Of a DNA stretch of 64,000 nt, positions 51,357 through 59,899 are shown piece after piece. The stretch comes from Paraburkholderia susongensis (GTDB lineage: Bacteria > Pseudomonadota > Gammaproteobacteria > Burkholderiales > Burkholderiaceae). Position numbers and translations under genes: made by a program. The first letter of the stretch is position 1, and each line of letters starts with the position of its first letter. Below the pieces are notes generated by a model, which was not told the origin of the DNA, searched no databases, and was given only the letters and a program-made list of their open reading frames with translations. The stretch lies in contig NZ_FXAT01000008.1 in assembly GCF_900177725.1 (NCBI RefSeq), forward strand, positions 1 through 64,000, written 5' to 3'.

Positions 51357-52814
51357 GTGAGCGCAGCACAGTCCACGCAGAACGCGCAGGGTCGTTCCGG
51401 CTTCGCGTCGATCCTGTCCAATCCGATTCTGAACACGGATTCGTATAAGGCCTCGCACTATCTGCAATATCCGCCCGACGCGTCGGCGATGTTCTCGTAC
51501 ATCGAATCGCGCGGCGGGCGCTACGAGCGCACGCTGTTCTTCGGCCTGCAGATGCTGCTCAAGGAATACCTGTGCCGGCCCATTACGGCAGCGATGATCG
51601 AACAGGCGCGCGCCTTCTTCAGCGCGCATGGTGAGCCGTTCAACGAAGCGGGCTGGCGCTACGTCGTCGAGCAGTGCGGCGGCTACCTGCCGGTGCGGAT
51701 TCGCGCGGTGCCCGAAGGCTCGGTCGTGCCGACGCGCAACGTGCTGATGACGGTCGAATGCGACGATCCGCAGGTGTTCTGGCTCGCCTCGTATCTGGAG
51801 ACGATGCTGCTGCGCGTCTGGTATCCGATCACGGTCGCGACGCAGAGCTGGCATCTGCGCAAGACGATCCGCGCGTATCTGCTCGAGAGCAGCGACGACC
51901 TCGCGCAACTGCCGTTCAAGCTGCATGATTTCGGTGCGCGAGGGGTGTCGAGCGCGGAGTCGGCGGCGATCGGCGGCGCGGCGCATCTCGTCAGTTTCAT
52001 GGGCTCGGATACCGTGCTCGGCGTGCTCGCGGCGAATCACTACTACAATGAAAGCATGGCCGCGTTCTCGGTGCCGGCGGCCGAGCACAGCACGATCACC
52101 GCCTGGGGCCGCGAGCGCGAAGTCGACGCGTACCGCAACATGATCGCGCGCTTCGGCAAGCCGGGCGCGATCGTTTCGGTGGTGTCCGATTCGTACGACC
52201 TGTTCGCCGCGCTCGAGGCGTGGGGCACGGAACTGAAGCAGGCCGTGCTCGATTCCGGCGGCACGCTCGTGATCCGGCCCGACTCGGGCGATCCGTGCAC
52301 GATCGTGTTGCAGACGCTGCGCTCGCTCGAAGCATCGTTCGGTTCCGTGACCAACAGCAAGGGGCGGCGCGTGCTCAATAACGTGCGCGTGATTCAGGGC
52401 GATGGCGTGAACCCCGATTCGATCGTCGCGATTCTCGCCGCGATGGACGAGGCCGGTTTCGCCGCCGACAACATCGTGTTCGGCATGGGCGGCGCGCTGT
52501 TGCAGCAGATCAACCGCGATACGCAGCGCTTCGCGATGAAGTGCTCGGCGATCCGGCTCGGCGACGAATGGCACGATGTGTCGAAGGACCCGGTCACGGA
52601 TCACGGCAAGCGGTCGATGAAAGGGCGCTTGACGCTGCTGCGCAATCGCCGCACGGGTGAGTACCGCACGGTGACGCTGCCGGTCGTATGGGACGAACGC
52701 ACCGTTGCTGAAGAATGGGAAGAAGCGCTCGTGACCGTGTTCGATGCGGGCCGCCTGTTGACCGATCTGTCGTTGGCCGATATCAGGAGCCGTGCGCATG
52801 CGGATGAAATGTGA
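51357..52814 (+). CDS. nadV: nicotinamide phosphoribosyltransferase
   Basis: The 485-residue protein matches NAMPT/NadV rather than the shorter PncB: NPILNTDSYKASHYLQYPPDA near residue 22, SRGGRYERTLFFGLQ, KLHDFGARGVSSAESAAIGGAAHL near 187, VSVVSDSYDLF, LVIRPDSGDP and VFGMGGALLQQINRDTQRFAMK. It joins nicotinamide and PRPP to NMN for NAD salvage in the cytosol. GTG 51357 lies after an 11-bp tandem repeat leader, with weak GAGAA upstream. No nadM/nrtR partner is adjacent. Confidence 0.88.
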   Translation: MSAAQSTQNAQGRSGFASILSNPILNTDSYKASHYLQYPPDASAMFSYIESRGGRYERTLFFGLQMLLKEYLCRPITAAMIEQARAFFSAHGEPFNEAGWRYVVEQCGGYLPVRIRAVPEGSVVPTRNVLMTVECDDPQVFWLASYLETMLLRVWYPITVATQSWHLRKTIRAYLLESSDDLAQLPFKLHDFGARGVSSAESAAIGGAAHLVSFMGSDTVLGVLAANHYYNESMAAFSVPAAEHSTITAWGREREVDAYRNMIARFGKPGAIVSVVSDSYDLFAALEAWGTELKQAVLDSGGTLVIRPDSGDPCTIVLQTLRSLEASFGSVTNSKGRRVLNNVRVIQGDGVNPDSIVAILAAMDEAGFAADNIVFGMGGALLQQINRDTQRFAMKCSAIRLGDEWHDVSKDPVTDHGKRSMKGRLTLLRNRRTGEYRTVTLPVVWDERTVAEEWEEALVTVFDAGRLLTDLSLADIRSRAHADEM

Positions 52815-52865
52815 CGTGTATAGGGCCTTCGGCCATGTCTGCCTGTCATCGATCATCGCGCAGTC

Positions 52866-53549
52866 ATGACCATGTCTGACGATCCCTTTGCACAGGCTGC
52901 GCAGCATACAGGTGCCAAGACGAGCGGCATCGAAGCGCTGCAATTGCCGTCCGATCTGCAGGTCGCCGCATGCATGCGCGACTGGTTGAGCCGGACCACT
53001 CGCGCCGATCGGGCCGACCCGGACCCCAGCGCCGCCCCCGCTCTCGACACACGGCTCTTCGCCAAACTGATCGCCGCGCGCGATGCTCGCAATGAACTCG
53101 CGTTGCTCGGATTGCAGGCGCACGAATGGCGCGCACTGCTCGCGCGGCATTTCGCGGGGTATTTCGGTCACGCAACGATGCCCGCTTTGCCGCAGGCAAT
53201 CAGTCCCAGCGAACACGCGAGCTTTATGCGCGCGCTCCACTCGCTGCTGATTGCCAACGCAAGCACCGCGGTCCATGTGGACGATGCGCGCTGTCTCGCC
53301 ACGATCATCGTCCATGCGTGTCTGCGCCCGGATCATTTGTGGCGTGACCTCGGTCTTGCCGGCCGCGACGAAGTCACGTGGATGCTCACGCGTTATTTCC
53401 CCGCGCTCGTCGCGCTGAACGTCGAGAACCTGCGCTGGAAGAAATTCCTCGCCGCGCAATGCGCGCTGTCGTTGGGTCTGCCGCCAGGTCCGGCGCCGGG
53501 TTGCCCGGGCTGCGAAGACTACGGATATTGCTTCGCGTCACGCACTTGA
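52866..53549 (+). CDS. nifQ: NifQ-family protein
   Basis: The 227-residue protein has the NifQ family C-terminal part: a conserved NLRWKKFLAAQ stretch followed by GCPGCEDYGYCF (residues about 212-223). NifQ carries a molybdenum-iron-sulfur cluster and donates molybdenum for FeMo-cofactor synthesis; its canonical motif is C-x4-C-x2-C-x5-C. Here the last three cysteines are present, but the first position is not Cys (the nearest upstream Cys is 14 residues before). No nitrogenase genes are visible. A modE-like gene follows after 75 bases, supporting a role in molybdenum handling. The start may be 52866 or 52872. Confidence 0.82.
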   Translation: MTMSDDPFAQAAQHTGAKTSGIEALQLPSDLQVAACMRDWLSRTTRADRADPDPSAAPALDTRLFAKLIAARDARNELALLGLQAHEWRALLARHFAGYFGHATMPALPQAISPSEHASFMRALHSLLIANASTAVHVDDARCLATIIVHACLRPDHLWRDLGLAGRDEVTWMLTRYFPALVALNVENLRWKKFLAAQCALSLGLPPGPAPGCPGCEDYGYCFASRT

Positions 53550-53624
53550 CGTACGGAGTCGAAGCCCGTCACTGAAGCGCGCGGCCAGGTGGCAGCGCGA
53601 GGCGGTTCGTGTATGCTTTCGCGC

Positions 53625-54032
53625 ATGGCTGACACCGTCAAAACCGCGAAAACCAAAGCCGCGCCGGCAACGAAATCCGCGACGCCGCGCCCCGAAGTGC
53701 GCTTCAGAATGCGCATCCGCCATGGCGATTCGGTTGCGCTCGGACCGGGCAAGGTCGATCTGCTCGAAGCGGTGCGCGAATACGGCTCGATCTCGGCGGC
53801 GGCGCGCAGTCTCGACATGTCGTACCGGCGCGCGTGGCTATTGATCGATGAACTGAACCGCTCGCTGAAGTCGCCGGCCACGCATTCGGAGCAGGGCGGG
53901 CAAAGCGGCGGGGGCTGCACGCTGACGCCGGTCGGCGAGACCATCATCCGGCTGTATCGCGAGGTCGAGGAAGAAGCGCGGCGCAGTTGCTCGAAGCAGA
54001 TCGCCGAGTTGATGAAGCTGATCCGCGCCTGA
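53625..54032 (+). CDS. modE: ModE-type molybdate-responsive regulator, DNA-binding domain only
   Basis: The 135-residue protein has a basic N-terminal extension and a ModE/LysR-type winged helix: VRFRMRIRHGDSVALGPGKVDLLEAVREYGSISAAARSLDMSYRRAWLLIDELNRSL, then GGGCTLTPVGETIIRLYREVE. The molybdate-binding Mop/TOBE domains of full ModE (about 260 residues) are missing, so molybdate must be sensed by another protein or not at all. It lies next to nifQ. Two ModE-box-like sites occur upstream of the next two minus-strand genes. ATG 53625 is favoured over 53613. Confidence 0.85.
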   Translation: MADTVKTAKTKAAPATKSATPRPEVRFRMRIRHGDSVALGPGKVDLLEAVREYGSISAAARSLDMSYRRAWLLIDELNRSLKSPATHSEQGGQSGGGCTLTPVGETIIRLYREVEEEARRSCSKQIAELMKLIRA

Positions 54033-54064
54033 ACGGCGCGTTCATGCACTACACCGCGCCGCGC

Positions 54065-55453
54065 TCAACCGTGCCGCAGACAGAACGACGAAGGCGGCGC
54101 ATGGCGAAGCTGTGCGAGATGCTCAGGATGCAGCCGCGCCATCAATTCGACGAAGCTTGCAACGCTCGCCGTGCGCAACGGGTGATAGTCGATCCCGTGA
54201 CGCTCGCAGATCCGTTTGAGCGTATTCATCGAATCGTGATCGACGCAGTCCACCGGAAACACGACGATATTCGCGCCCGGCAATGCCGCGGCCAGCAACC
54301 CCTTGCGATCTTCGACACCGCCGTCATGCACGACGAGTTCGCCGCCGGCCGCTTCGACGAGCCGCTTGAGCGCGGCATTCGAGCCGGGTCTGCCGCCTAC
54401 GTAGACGATCCGCTTACCCTGCACGCCGTCGAGGCTCGCGCGGCGCGTACTCGTGCCATGAGCGGCATGGGCGGTATGTGCAGCACCTGCGGCGGCGGCG
54501 TCCACGGTCGCGCGTTCGAGCGCGTCGCATTCGCTCTGCACGAGCTTTAACTGCGCCAGCGCCTGATCGCGGCTGCGGCGTAGCGCCAGCGCGGCGTCCT
54601 GTTCCTGCTGCATGCGCTGCTCGGCCGCCTCGCGGCGGCTCGTGTGCAGGGCCATGCGTTGATCGGCGTCGGCGAGCCGTTCGCGCAGATGTTGCACTTC
54701 GGCTTCGAGGCCGGCCGTGTCGGCGGGCAACTGGCGCGCGGCCTGTGCGCCCAGTTGCGTGCGAAGCTGTGCGGTCTGTTCGTCGAGCGCTGCGATCGAC
54801 CTGTCGCGCTCGATGCTGAGTTCCTGCAGGCGGCTCTGCTGCCGCTCGATCTTCTCCTTCAGCGCAGCGTTTTCTTCTTCCAATGCAACGAGCCGGCGGA
54901 TATCCGCGCGATTGGCCGCGCCGACCAGATGCGACAGCATGTGCAATTCCCCGAACGCTTTCTGACGCACGGGCATCGTCGCGAGCGGATGCGACATGAG
55001 CGCCCAGTAAGCGGGCGGGATGTCGCCGTTTTTGAGCGCTTCGTCCCAGAGCTTCAGCAGGTCGAAATCGTCGGTGGCTTTCTCGAAGCGGCGGATCGCG
55101 CCCGCGTAGCGTTCGTCGAGCAGCTTGCGCAGTGCCTTCGCGCCCGCGCCGCCCTCAATCGCGAGTTCCACCGCGGTGTGATGGATCTCGAGATCGCTCG
55201 CGTCGCGACGATCGAGATTGGTGAATCGGGGTACCAGCTTGCGCAATTCGTGCGTGCTCAGACATGTGCCGATGATCGAGCAATGCAGATGACTGTCGAG
55301 TTCGGACAGACGCGCGCGCCGCTTTACGCCCGGCAGTGTTGCCTTGACGGGCGAGCAGCATGGGTCGACTGCGCGAATGCCGGTGCTGGCAAGCTCGTCG
55401 CCGGACAGTTTCAGACGCGGAGGCTGGGCAAGAGGAAACGGGGGCGTGTGCAT
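54065..55453 (-). CDS. DUF2325 domain protein with central coiled coil
   Basis: The 462-residue protein has an N-terminal helical part (RRARLSELDSHLHCSIIGTCLS with conserved Cys/His), a long coiled coil (about 205-320: ALEEENAALKEKIERQQSRLQEL) and a C-terminal DUF2325 domain (RIVYVGGRPGSNAALKRLVEAAGGELVVHDGGVEDRKGLL, then IVVFPVDCVDHDSMNTLKRICERHG). DUF2325 proteins have a Rossmann-like fold and unknown function. It ends 33 bases from the convergent modE stop. A ModE-box-like site lies about 80-100 bases before its start, suggesting molybdenum-linked control. Confidence 0.82.
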   Translation of the reverse strand: MHTPPFPLAQPPRLKLSGDELASTGIRAVDPCCSPVKATLPGVKRRARLSELDSHLHCSIIGTCLSTHELRKLVPRFTNLDRRDASDLEIHHTAVELAIEGGAGAKALRKLLDERYAGAIRRFEKATDDFDLLKLWDEALKNGDIPPAYWALMSHPLATMPVRQKAFGELHMLSHLVGAANRADIRRLVALEEENAALKEKIERQQSRLQELSIERDRSIAALDEQTAQLRTQLGAQAARQLPADTAGLEAEVQHLRERLADADQRMALHTSRREAAEQRMQQEQDAALALRRSRDQALAQLKLVQSECDALERATVDAAAAGAAHTAHAAHGTSTRRASLDGVQGKRIVYVGGRPGSNAALKRLVEAAGGELVVHDGGVEDRKGLLAAALPGANIVVFPVDCVDHDSMNTLKRICERHGIDYHPLRTASVASFVELMARLHPEHLAQLRHAPPSSFCLRHG

Positions 55454-55529
55454 GAAGGTCTCGAATCCGGTTCGTGTCAAGCGTGCCGAACGCATGCGCT
55501 TACGCTCATCACGCGAACAGCATCGCTTT

Positions 55530-55553
55530 CGATGTATTCAGATGGATATAGCG
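55530..55553. promoter_or_regulatory. ModE-box-like site upstream of the DUF2325 gene
   Basis: CGATGTAT, an eight-base spacer and ATATAGCG form an imperfect inverted repeat with the E. coli ModE-box layout (CGNTATAT-N8-ATATANCG). One defined left-half position differs; the right half matches fully. Confidence 0.6.
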
Positions 55554-55599
55554 ATGGGCGAAAAAAGGCGTTCATTAGCAGCGTTCGTGCATCAGGATG

Positions 55600-56235
55600 T
55601 CAGTCGGCGGGGTGCGCGAGCGCGGGCTCGGCGCGCGGGTTTAGCGGCTCGGGAACCACGGCAGCGGTCCTGGCGGTTCGCACACGGCGCACGGCGGCAC
55701 GTTGGTGCTGGCCCGCAGGGCGAGCCACTGGGCGAACCATTTCGCCGGCTGGCCGCACATGCTGTTCGAGTACGTGCCCGACGCACAGCCCGACCATCGC
55801 GGTGTCGAGCCGTTCGAGTTCCGCCACCACCTTGCGCAACGCGGGTAGATCGTTGCTGAACGCGTCGGAGAAGATCGCATCGCGCAGATGCTCCGCGAGA
55901 CGTGCTTCCTCGATCGTTGTCTTCAGTTCGCGCAGACGCGCGAAGGCTGTCGTGCGTGCCTGCTCGGCAAGAATCGACAGCAACTGGTTCAGCGAATGCG
56001 AGCCCGACGTGCCGATCGCCTTGAAGCTCAACTGGCCGCCGCTCAGCATGATGACGAAGCGCTGCACGCTGCCGTAGAGGCGGCGATAGGCATCGACGAC
56101 ATCGCGGATCGATTCGGCCCGCCCGCGCTCGGAGGCCGATTTCACCGCGACGATGGCCGACGAAATCTCGCTCGCCACGCGCTGACCGGGTTGAACGCGC
56201 GGCCCGAGGGCCGGCAAAGTGGATCGACTGCGCAC
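55600..56235 (-). CDS. unrecognised protein behind a ModE-box-like site
   Basis: The 211-residue protein starts at GTG 56235 with AGGAG nine bases upstream. It is mostly helical, with a conserved-looking core (AIVAVKSASERGRAESIRDVVDAYRRLYGSVQRFVIM, then LLSILAEQARTTAFARLRELKTTIEEARL and LPALRKVVAELERLDTAMVGL). The tail is basic, Pro- and Ala-rich. No enzyme motif or membrane segment is seen and no family is assigned. It lies 147 bases upstream of the DUF2325 gene on the same strand and probably belongs to the same regulon. Confidence 0.6.
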   Translation of the reverse strand: MRSRSTLPALGPRVQPGQRVASEISSAIVAVKSASERGRAESIRDVVDAYRRLYGSVQRFVIMLSGGQLSFKAIGTSGSHSLNQLLSILAEQARTTAFARLRELKTTIEEARLAEHLRDAIFSDAFSNDLPALRKVVAELERLDTAMVGLCVGHVLEQHVRPAGEMVRPVARPAGQHQRAAVRRVRTARTAAVVPEPLNPRAEPALAHPAD

Positions 56236-56611
56236 CGCTGACGGCTCCTCGCGATTCGTTGCGCTTCACCGCTGTGGCGGCGAAGCCTACCGTAATATCC
56301 AACAGGATATAACGAAAGACGCTTGGCGTGTTGCATCGGAAGCTGACGGTCGTGCGCTTTTGCGGGTGTGTTGTTTGCGCCGGTAGTGGCCATGGCCGCG
56401 GGCGTGTGGTTCGCCAGGCTGGCGGAGCTTGTGCGGTTGCGGGGTGTGGTGTTGCGGGAGTAACCGCGCTTGCTGTGAAGCTTGATCCACCGCAAAACCC
56501 CCGCCCACGCGATTTTCCGATATCGTGTGCGCCATGCCCGCCGCATATCCCGCGCGGGCGCTTTTCCGGGGCGCGGCACATCGCGCTCCCGCAACGCACG
56601 ATATCTAAATA
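56236..56611. other. 376-bp divergent intergenic region with a ModE-box-like palindrome
   Basis: Besides the site at 56291-56314 no gene or other element is recognised. It separates the molybdenum-linked minus-strand genes from the NTF2-like gene. Confidence 0.55.
56291..56314. promoter_or_regulatory. ModE-box-like site upstream of the unrecognised gene
   Basis: CGTAATAT, an eight-base spacer and ATATAACG form an inverted repeat with one mismatched pair. It equals the E. coli modA operator layout (8-8-8) except at one left-half base. It lies 56-79 bases before the GTG start at 56235. Confidence 0.7.
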
Positions 56612-57088
56612 ATGAGCCATCCCAACATCGAGCTGATCGAACGCTTTTACACCGCCTTCCAGCAACGCGACGCCGAGACCATGGTCGCCTGCTATGCCGA
56701 CGACGTCGTCTTCAGCGATCCCGCCTTCGGCGAACTGCGCGGCGACGAAGTGCACGACATGTGGCGCATGCTCGTCAAGCACGCGCAGGACTTCTCGCTG
56801 AGCTTCGGCGAGATCGAAGCGGACGACGAGAGCGGCCGCGCCCAATGGGTCGCGAGCTATCAGTTCAGCCAGACGGGCCGGCCCGTGGTGAACAGGATCG
56901 ACGCGCGCTTCGTGTTCCGCGACGGGCTCATCATTGAGCATCGCGACCGTTTCGATCTGTGGCTGTGGATGCGTCAGGCGATGGGCGTCCGCGGCACGCT
57001 GTTAGGCTGGTCGCCGCTCGTGCAGCGCATGCTCAGGGCACAGGCGCGCCGGGGGCTCACGCTTTATCGCGGGAATCTGCATCGCTGA
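56612..57088 (+). CDS. NTF2-like (SnoaL-type) protein
   Basis: The 158-residue protein has the NTF2-like cone fold: NIELIERFYTAFQQRDAETMVACYADDVVFSDPAFGEL at the start, ARFVFRDGLIIEHRDRFDLWLWMRQAMG near residues 98-125 and a short extra C-terminal helix. Such domains act as isomerases, cyclases or small-ligand binders, and the catalytic role cannot be told here. The next gene is convergent, so it is a single-gene unit. Confidence 0.85.
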   Translation: MSHPNIELIERFYTAFQQRDAETMVACYADDVVFSDPAFGELRGDEVHDMWRMLVKHAQDFSLSFGEIEADDESGRAQWVASYQFSQTGRPVVNRIDARFVFRDGLIIEHRDRFDLWLWMRQAMGVRGTLLGWSPLVQRMLRAQARRGLTLYRGNLHR

Positions 57089-57180
57089 GAGGGGGCGGAG
57101 AAGCCGTTGAGGAACCGCTGAAAAACCGCTGGGAAACCCGCTTCCCAGGCTCCGTACTTCGCCTCGCGCTCAGTCTGTGC

Positions 57181-57615
57181 TCACGCCCGTTTATAAACAT
57201 CCGGCCGATGCAGCTCCATATAGCGCTCGGGATTCGTCAGCGACTTGAAGCCGTGCGGAGCGTACAGGTGGTGCGCGTCGGTCGTCACCAGCATGATCCT
57301 GCGCAGACCCGCGAGCGACGGGCTCGCGAAAATGTGCTTCATCAGCCCGGACGCATGGCCGTTGCCGCGATATTCGGGCAACACGAAGACGTCGCACAGA
57401 TACGCGACGGTGGCTTTATCGGTAACGAGGCGCGCGAACGCGATCTGCTTGCCGTCGAGATAGCCGCCGAAGCAGAGCGAGCCCGCGACGGCCCGCTCGA
57501 AGGTTTCGCGCGGCATGCCCTTCGCCCAGTCGGTTTCCTGTGACAGGAACGCGTAAACCATCTCGAGGTCGAGATCGCTGTTGCTGCTCGAAATCATCAG
57601 TTCGCTTGCTGGCAC
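57181..57615 (-). CDS. GNAT-family N-acetyltransferase
   Basis: The 144-residue protein has the GNAT core: FGGYLDGKQIAFARLVTDKATVAYLCDVFVLPEYRGNGHASGLMKHIF, where the acetyl-CoA pyrophosphate loop (R-G-N-G-H-A) follows the central beta strand, then MLVTTDAHHLYAPHGFKSL. It transfers an acetyl group to a small amine or protein. GTG 57615 is chosen because AGGAG lies seven bases upstream; ATG 57597 has no such site. It follows the DHA2 pump gene on the same strand by 172 bases. Confidence 0.85.
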   Translation of the reverse strand: MPASELMISSSNSDLDLEMVYAFLSQETDWAKGMPRETFERAVAGSLCFGGYLDGKQIAFARLVTDKATVAYLCDVFVLPEYRGNGHASGLMKHIFASPSLAGLRRIMLVTTDAHHLYAPHGFKSLTNPERYMELHRPDVYKRA

Positions 57616-57786
57616 CGCGTGTCTCCTCAGTCGTCTGGCCTGGTTGTTTCGCTCGGGCATCTTGCCCGGTTATGCCGCTCCGCGGTCCGGCCTGGTCATG
57701 CCGGTCCGCTGTTCCGCCCGTCCACTGTTCTGCCCGGTTTCCCAGCCGGGTTTTCCAACCGGTTTTCCCGCCAGGCCCCGCTTCGC

Positions 57787-59220
57787 TCAGCTCTTCGCCG
57801 TGTTTTCCCCGCCGCGCGAGCCTCCGCCGATGCTCTGTCCGGCGTTGCGCGCGAGCCCCATGTAGCCGAGCACCGACAGCAGCGTCAACACGCCGGCGAA
57901 CAGGAACGCGAGGCGGAAATCGTCGAGCGTGAACACGTGGCCGCTCGTTTCGCCGTTGATGAGCGCCGCGACGCGCAGCGACACCGCGCCGAACGCGATG
58001 CCGAGGCCGATCGTCATCTGCGCGGCCGCGCTCCAGAGCGTGCTGGCCGCGCTCATCTGCGGTTGCGCGATGTCGGCGTAGGCGAGGGTGGCGAGCGTCG
58101 AGAACTGCATCGAACGCGCGACGCCGTACACGAAGACGACGATCAGCACGAGCGCGAGCGGCACGTTCGGCGTCAGCAGCCCGCACGCAATGATGAACAG
58201 ACCCGCCACCGTCACGTCGACGATCGACACCATGCGAAAGCCATAGCGTTGCAGGATGCGCGTGGTCAGCGCCTTCATGCCGAGATTGCCGAGCGCGCTC
58301 GCAAGCAGCAGCAGCCCCGAGCGGAACGCCGACAACCCGAAGCCGACCTGGAACAGCAACGGCATCAGATAAGGCACCGCGCCGATGCCGATGCGCGTGA
58401 GCGACCCCGTGACGACCGTCACCGAGAACGTGGGCACCTTCAGCGTCGAGACGTCGACGAGCGGATGCGGATGACGCTTCGCGTGCTGGAATGCAATCGC
58501 GCCGACCACGAGCCCGCCCGTCACGATCGCGCACGCAAGCCACGGATTGGTGGCCGGCTGGCTCGCGAGTTCAGCGCCGTACAGGATCGCGGTCAGCGCG
58601 ATGCCGCTCAGCACGAGGCCGGTCACGTCGAGCGGCTTGCGTCCGGATTCGCGCAGGTTCGGCACGAGCATCAGCGCGACCGCGATCGCCGCGATACCGA
58701 ACGGCACGTTGAGCAGGAAAATCCAGCGCCACGACGCGTAGGTCGTGATGAAGCCGCCGACCGGCGGCCCGACCACCGGCGCCGCGATGGCCGGCCACGT
58801 GATCGTCGAGATGGCCTGCATCATGCGGCTCTTCTCGGTGCTGCGTACCACGATGAGCCGGCCGACCGGCACCATCATCGCGCCGCCGATGCCTTGCAGC
58901 AGACGCGCCGCGGTGAACTCGGGCACGTTCTGCGACAGCCCGCAGAGCACCGACGCGACCGTGAACACGCCAATCGCACTGACGAAGACCGTGCGCGCGC
59001 CGCAGCGGTCGGCGACCCAGCCGCTCGCAGGAATGAAGATCGCGAGCGCGAGCATGTACGCGGTCATGCCGAGGCTCAGGCTGTTCGGGCCGACGCCGAA
59101 CGAGCGCGCCATCTGCGGCAGCGCGGTGGCGATCACCGTGGTGTCGAGATACTCCATGAAGAAGGTGGCCGCGACGATATACGGCAGCCACCCGACGTAC
59201 GCGTTGCGAGTGCCGCTCAT
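57787..59220 (-). CDS. DHA2-family (EmrB-type) MFS efflux transporter
   Basis: The 477-residue protein has about 14 helices, with DHA2 motifs YLDTTVIATALPQMARSFG in helix 1, PASGWVADRCGARTVFV in the 2-3 loop, RLLQGIGGAMMVPVGRLIV in helix 4, and PAIAAPVVGPPVGGFITTYASWRWIFLLNVPFG (antiporter motif C). It exports drugs or metabolites by proton antiport. ATG 59220 begins the usual short N-terminus; the longer frame upstream is low-complexity and not used. No regulator gene is adjacent. Confidence 0.9.
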   Translation of the reverse strand: MSGTRNAYVGWLPYIVAATFFMEYLDTTVIATALPQMARSFGVGPNSLSLGMTAYMLALAIFIPASGWVADRCGARTVFVSAIGVFTVASVLCGLSQNVPEFTAARLLQGIGGAMMVPVGRLIVVRSTEKSRMMQAISTITWPAIAAPVVGPPVGGFITTYASWRWIFLLNVPFGIAAIAVALMLVPNLRESGRKPLDVTGLVLSGIALTAILYGAELASQPATNPWLACAIVTGGLVVGAIAFQHAKRHPHPLVDVSTLKVPTFSVTVVTGSLTRIGIGAVPYLMPLLFQVGFGLSAFRSGLLLLASALGNLGMKALTTRILQRYGFRMVSIVDVTVAGLFIIACGLLTPNVPLALVLIVVFVYGVARSMQFSTLATLAYADIAQPQMSAASTLWSAAAQMTIGLGIAFGAVSLRVAALINGETSGHVFTLDDFRLAFLFAGVLTLLSVLGYMGLARNAGQSIGGGSRGGENTAKS

Positions 59221-59716
59221 CGTGCGATCCCCGCTGCCGGGCGCATGAGCGCATGCGCGTGAAGACCGTTGGCGAGCCGGCGCGTTGCGCGCGTGGGTGT
59301 TGACTTCATGGTGTTCGCGACTACCTTTCGATTGCGTTTTGCCGGCGTTCGTGCGAGCGGATCGGAGGCTGGCTGCCGAACGGTGACGGAGTGGCTGCGG
59401 GTTGGGACGACATCGGTTTGCCTCTCGGCTTGTCCGATTACCAACCCTGAATCGTAACGCAAGAAAGGGGGCGGCACCGTGGTGGCGTGCAGGGTTTGGG
59501 GTGCATCGTGTAATCACGGGCTCCGCATCGGCAGTTTTTGTCGAATGCCAATTTTTGGCTGGATTTGTCGCTTCGTGTGAGTTGCAGACAGATTTCAGAG
59601 TTATCCGATCGTATGGGAGGCGAATTCACCGTAACGTCGATTCGACGTTGGCGTGGTTTCTGTTGCTGTTTCGCCGTTAGATACCGTTTTCGATTCTTTA
59701 TTAAGGAAAACTGCAA
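59221..59716. other. 496-bp region upstream of the lysozyme cassette
   Basis: Composition shifts from GC-rich to AT-richer across it. It contains the palindrome at 59633-59649 and the AAGGA ribosome site at 59703-59707. No gene is supported. Confidence 0.55.
59633..59649. promoter_or_regulatory. 17-bp palindrome upstream of the lysozyme cassette
   Basis: AACGTCGA, one base, TCGACGTT: a perfect inverted repeat 68 bases before the first start codon of the cassette; candidate operator. Confidence 0.45.
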
Positions 59717-59899
59717 ATGTTGGGGGAGTGGCAACGTAAAGGCCCGTTCTGCCTCATCACGGTTGGAGCACTTACCGGGCTATTCATGCACGTCGACAGG
59801 GGTTGGGGCGACAGTGCCTCACGCGTCAAACCAGTGAATAGCGCAACCAGCGAAGCACAACCGCTTCGCGTGTATCCCGGCTACGGGGAGCGCTTATGA
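59717..59899 (+). CDS. small single-helix membrane protein, first gene of the lysozyme cassette
   Basis: The 60-residue protein has one hydrophobic segment (CLITVGALTGLFMHV, about 12-26) and a polar tail. AAGGA lies nine bases before the ATG. Its stop overlaps the next start by four bases (ATGA), which supports it as a real gene in spite of its size. No family is recognised. It might be an anchor or an accessory of the downstream lysozyme. Confidence 0.6.
   Translation: MLGEWQRKGPFCLITVGALTGLFMHVDRGWGDSASRVKPVNSATSEAQPLRVYPGYGERL

Noticed and set aside
50961..53459. 832-codon minus-strand frame opposite nadV and nifQ
   Set aside because: It crosses two well-supported genes and an intergenic repeat; composition is that of a shadow frame.
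55592..56941. 449-codon minus-strand frame across the unknown gene and the NTF2-like gene
   Set aside because: It overlaps a ModE-box-like site and the opposite strand of a clear NTF2-like gene; Arg-rich shadow.
57619..59262. 547-codon plus-strand frame opposite the DHA2 pump at 57787-59220
   Set aside because: Charged, repetitive product without domain; the minus-strand frame has clear transporter motifs.
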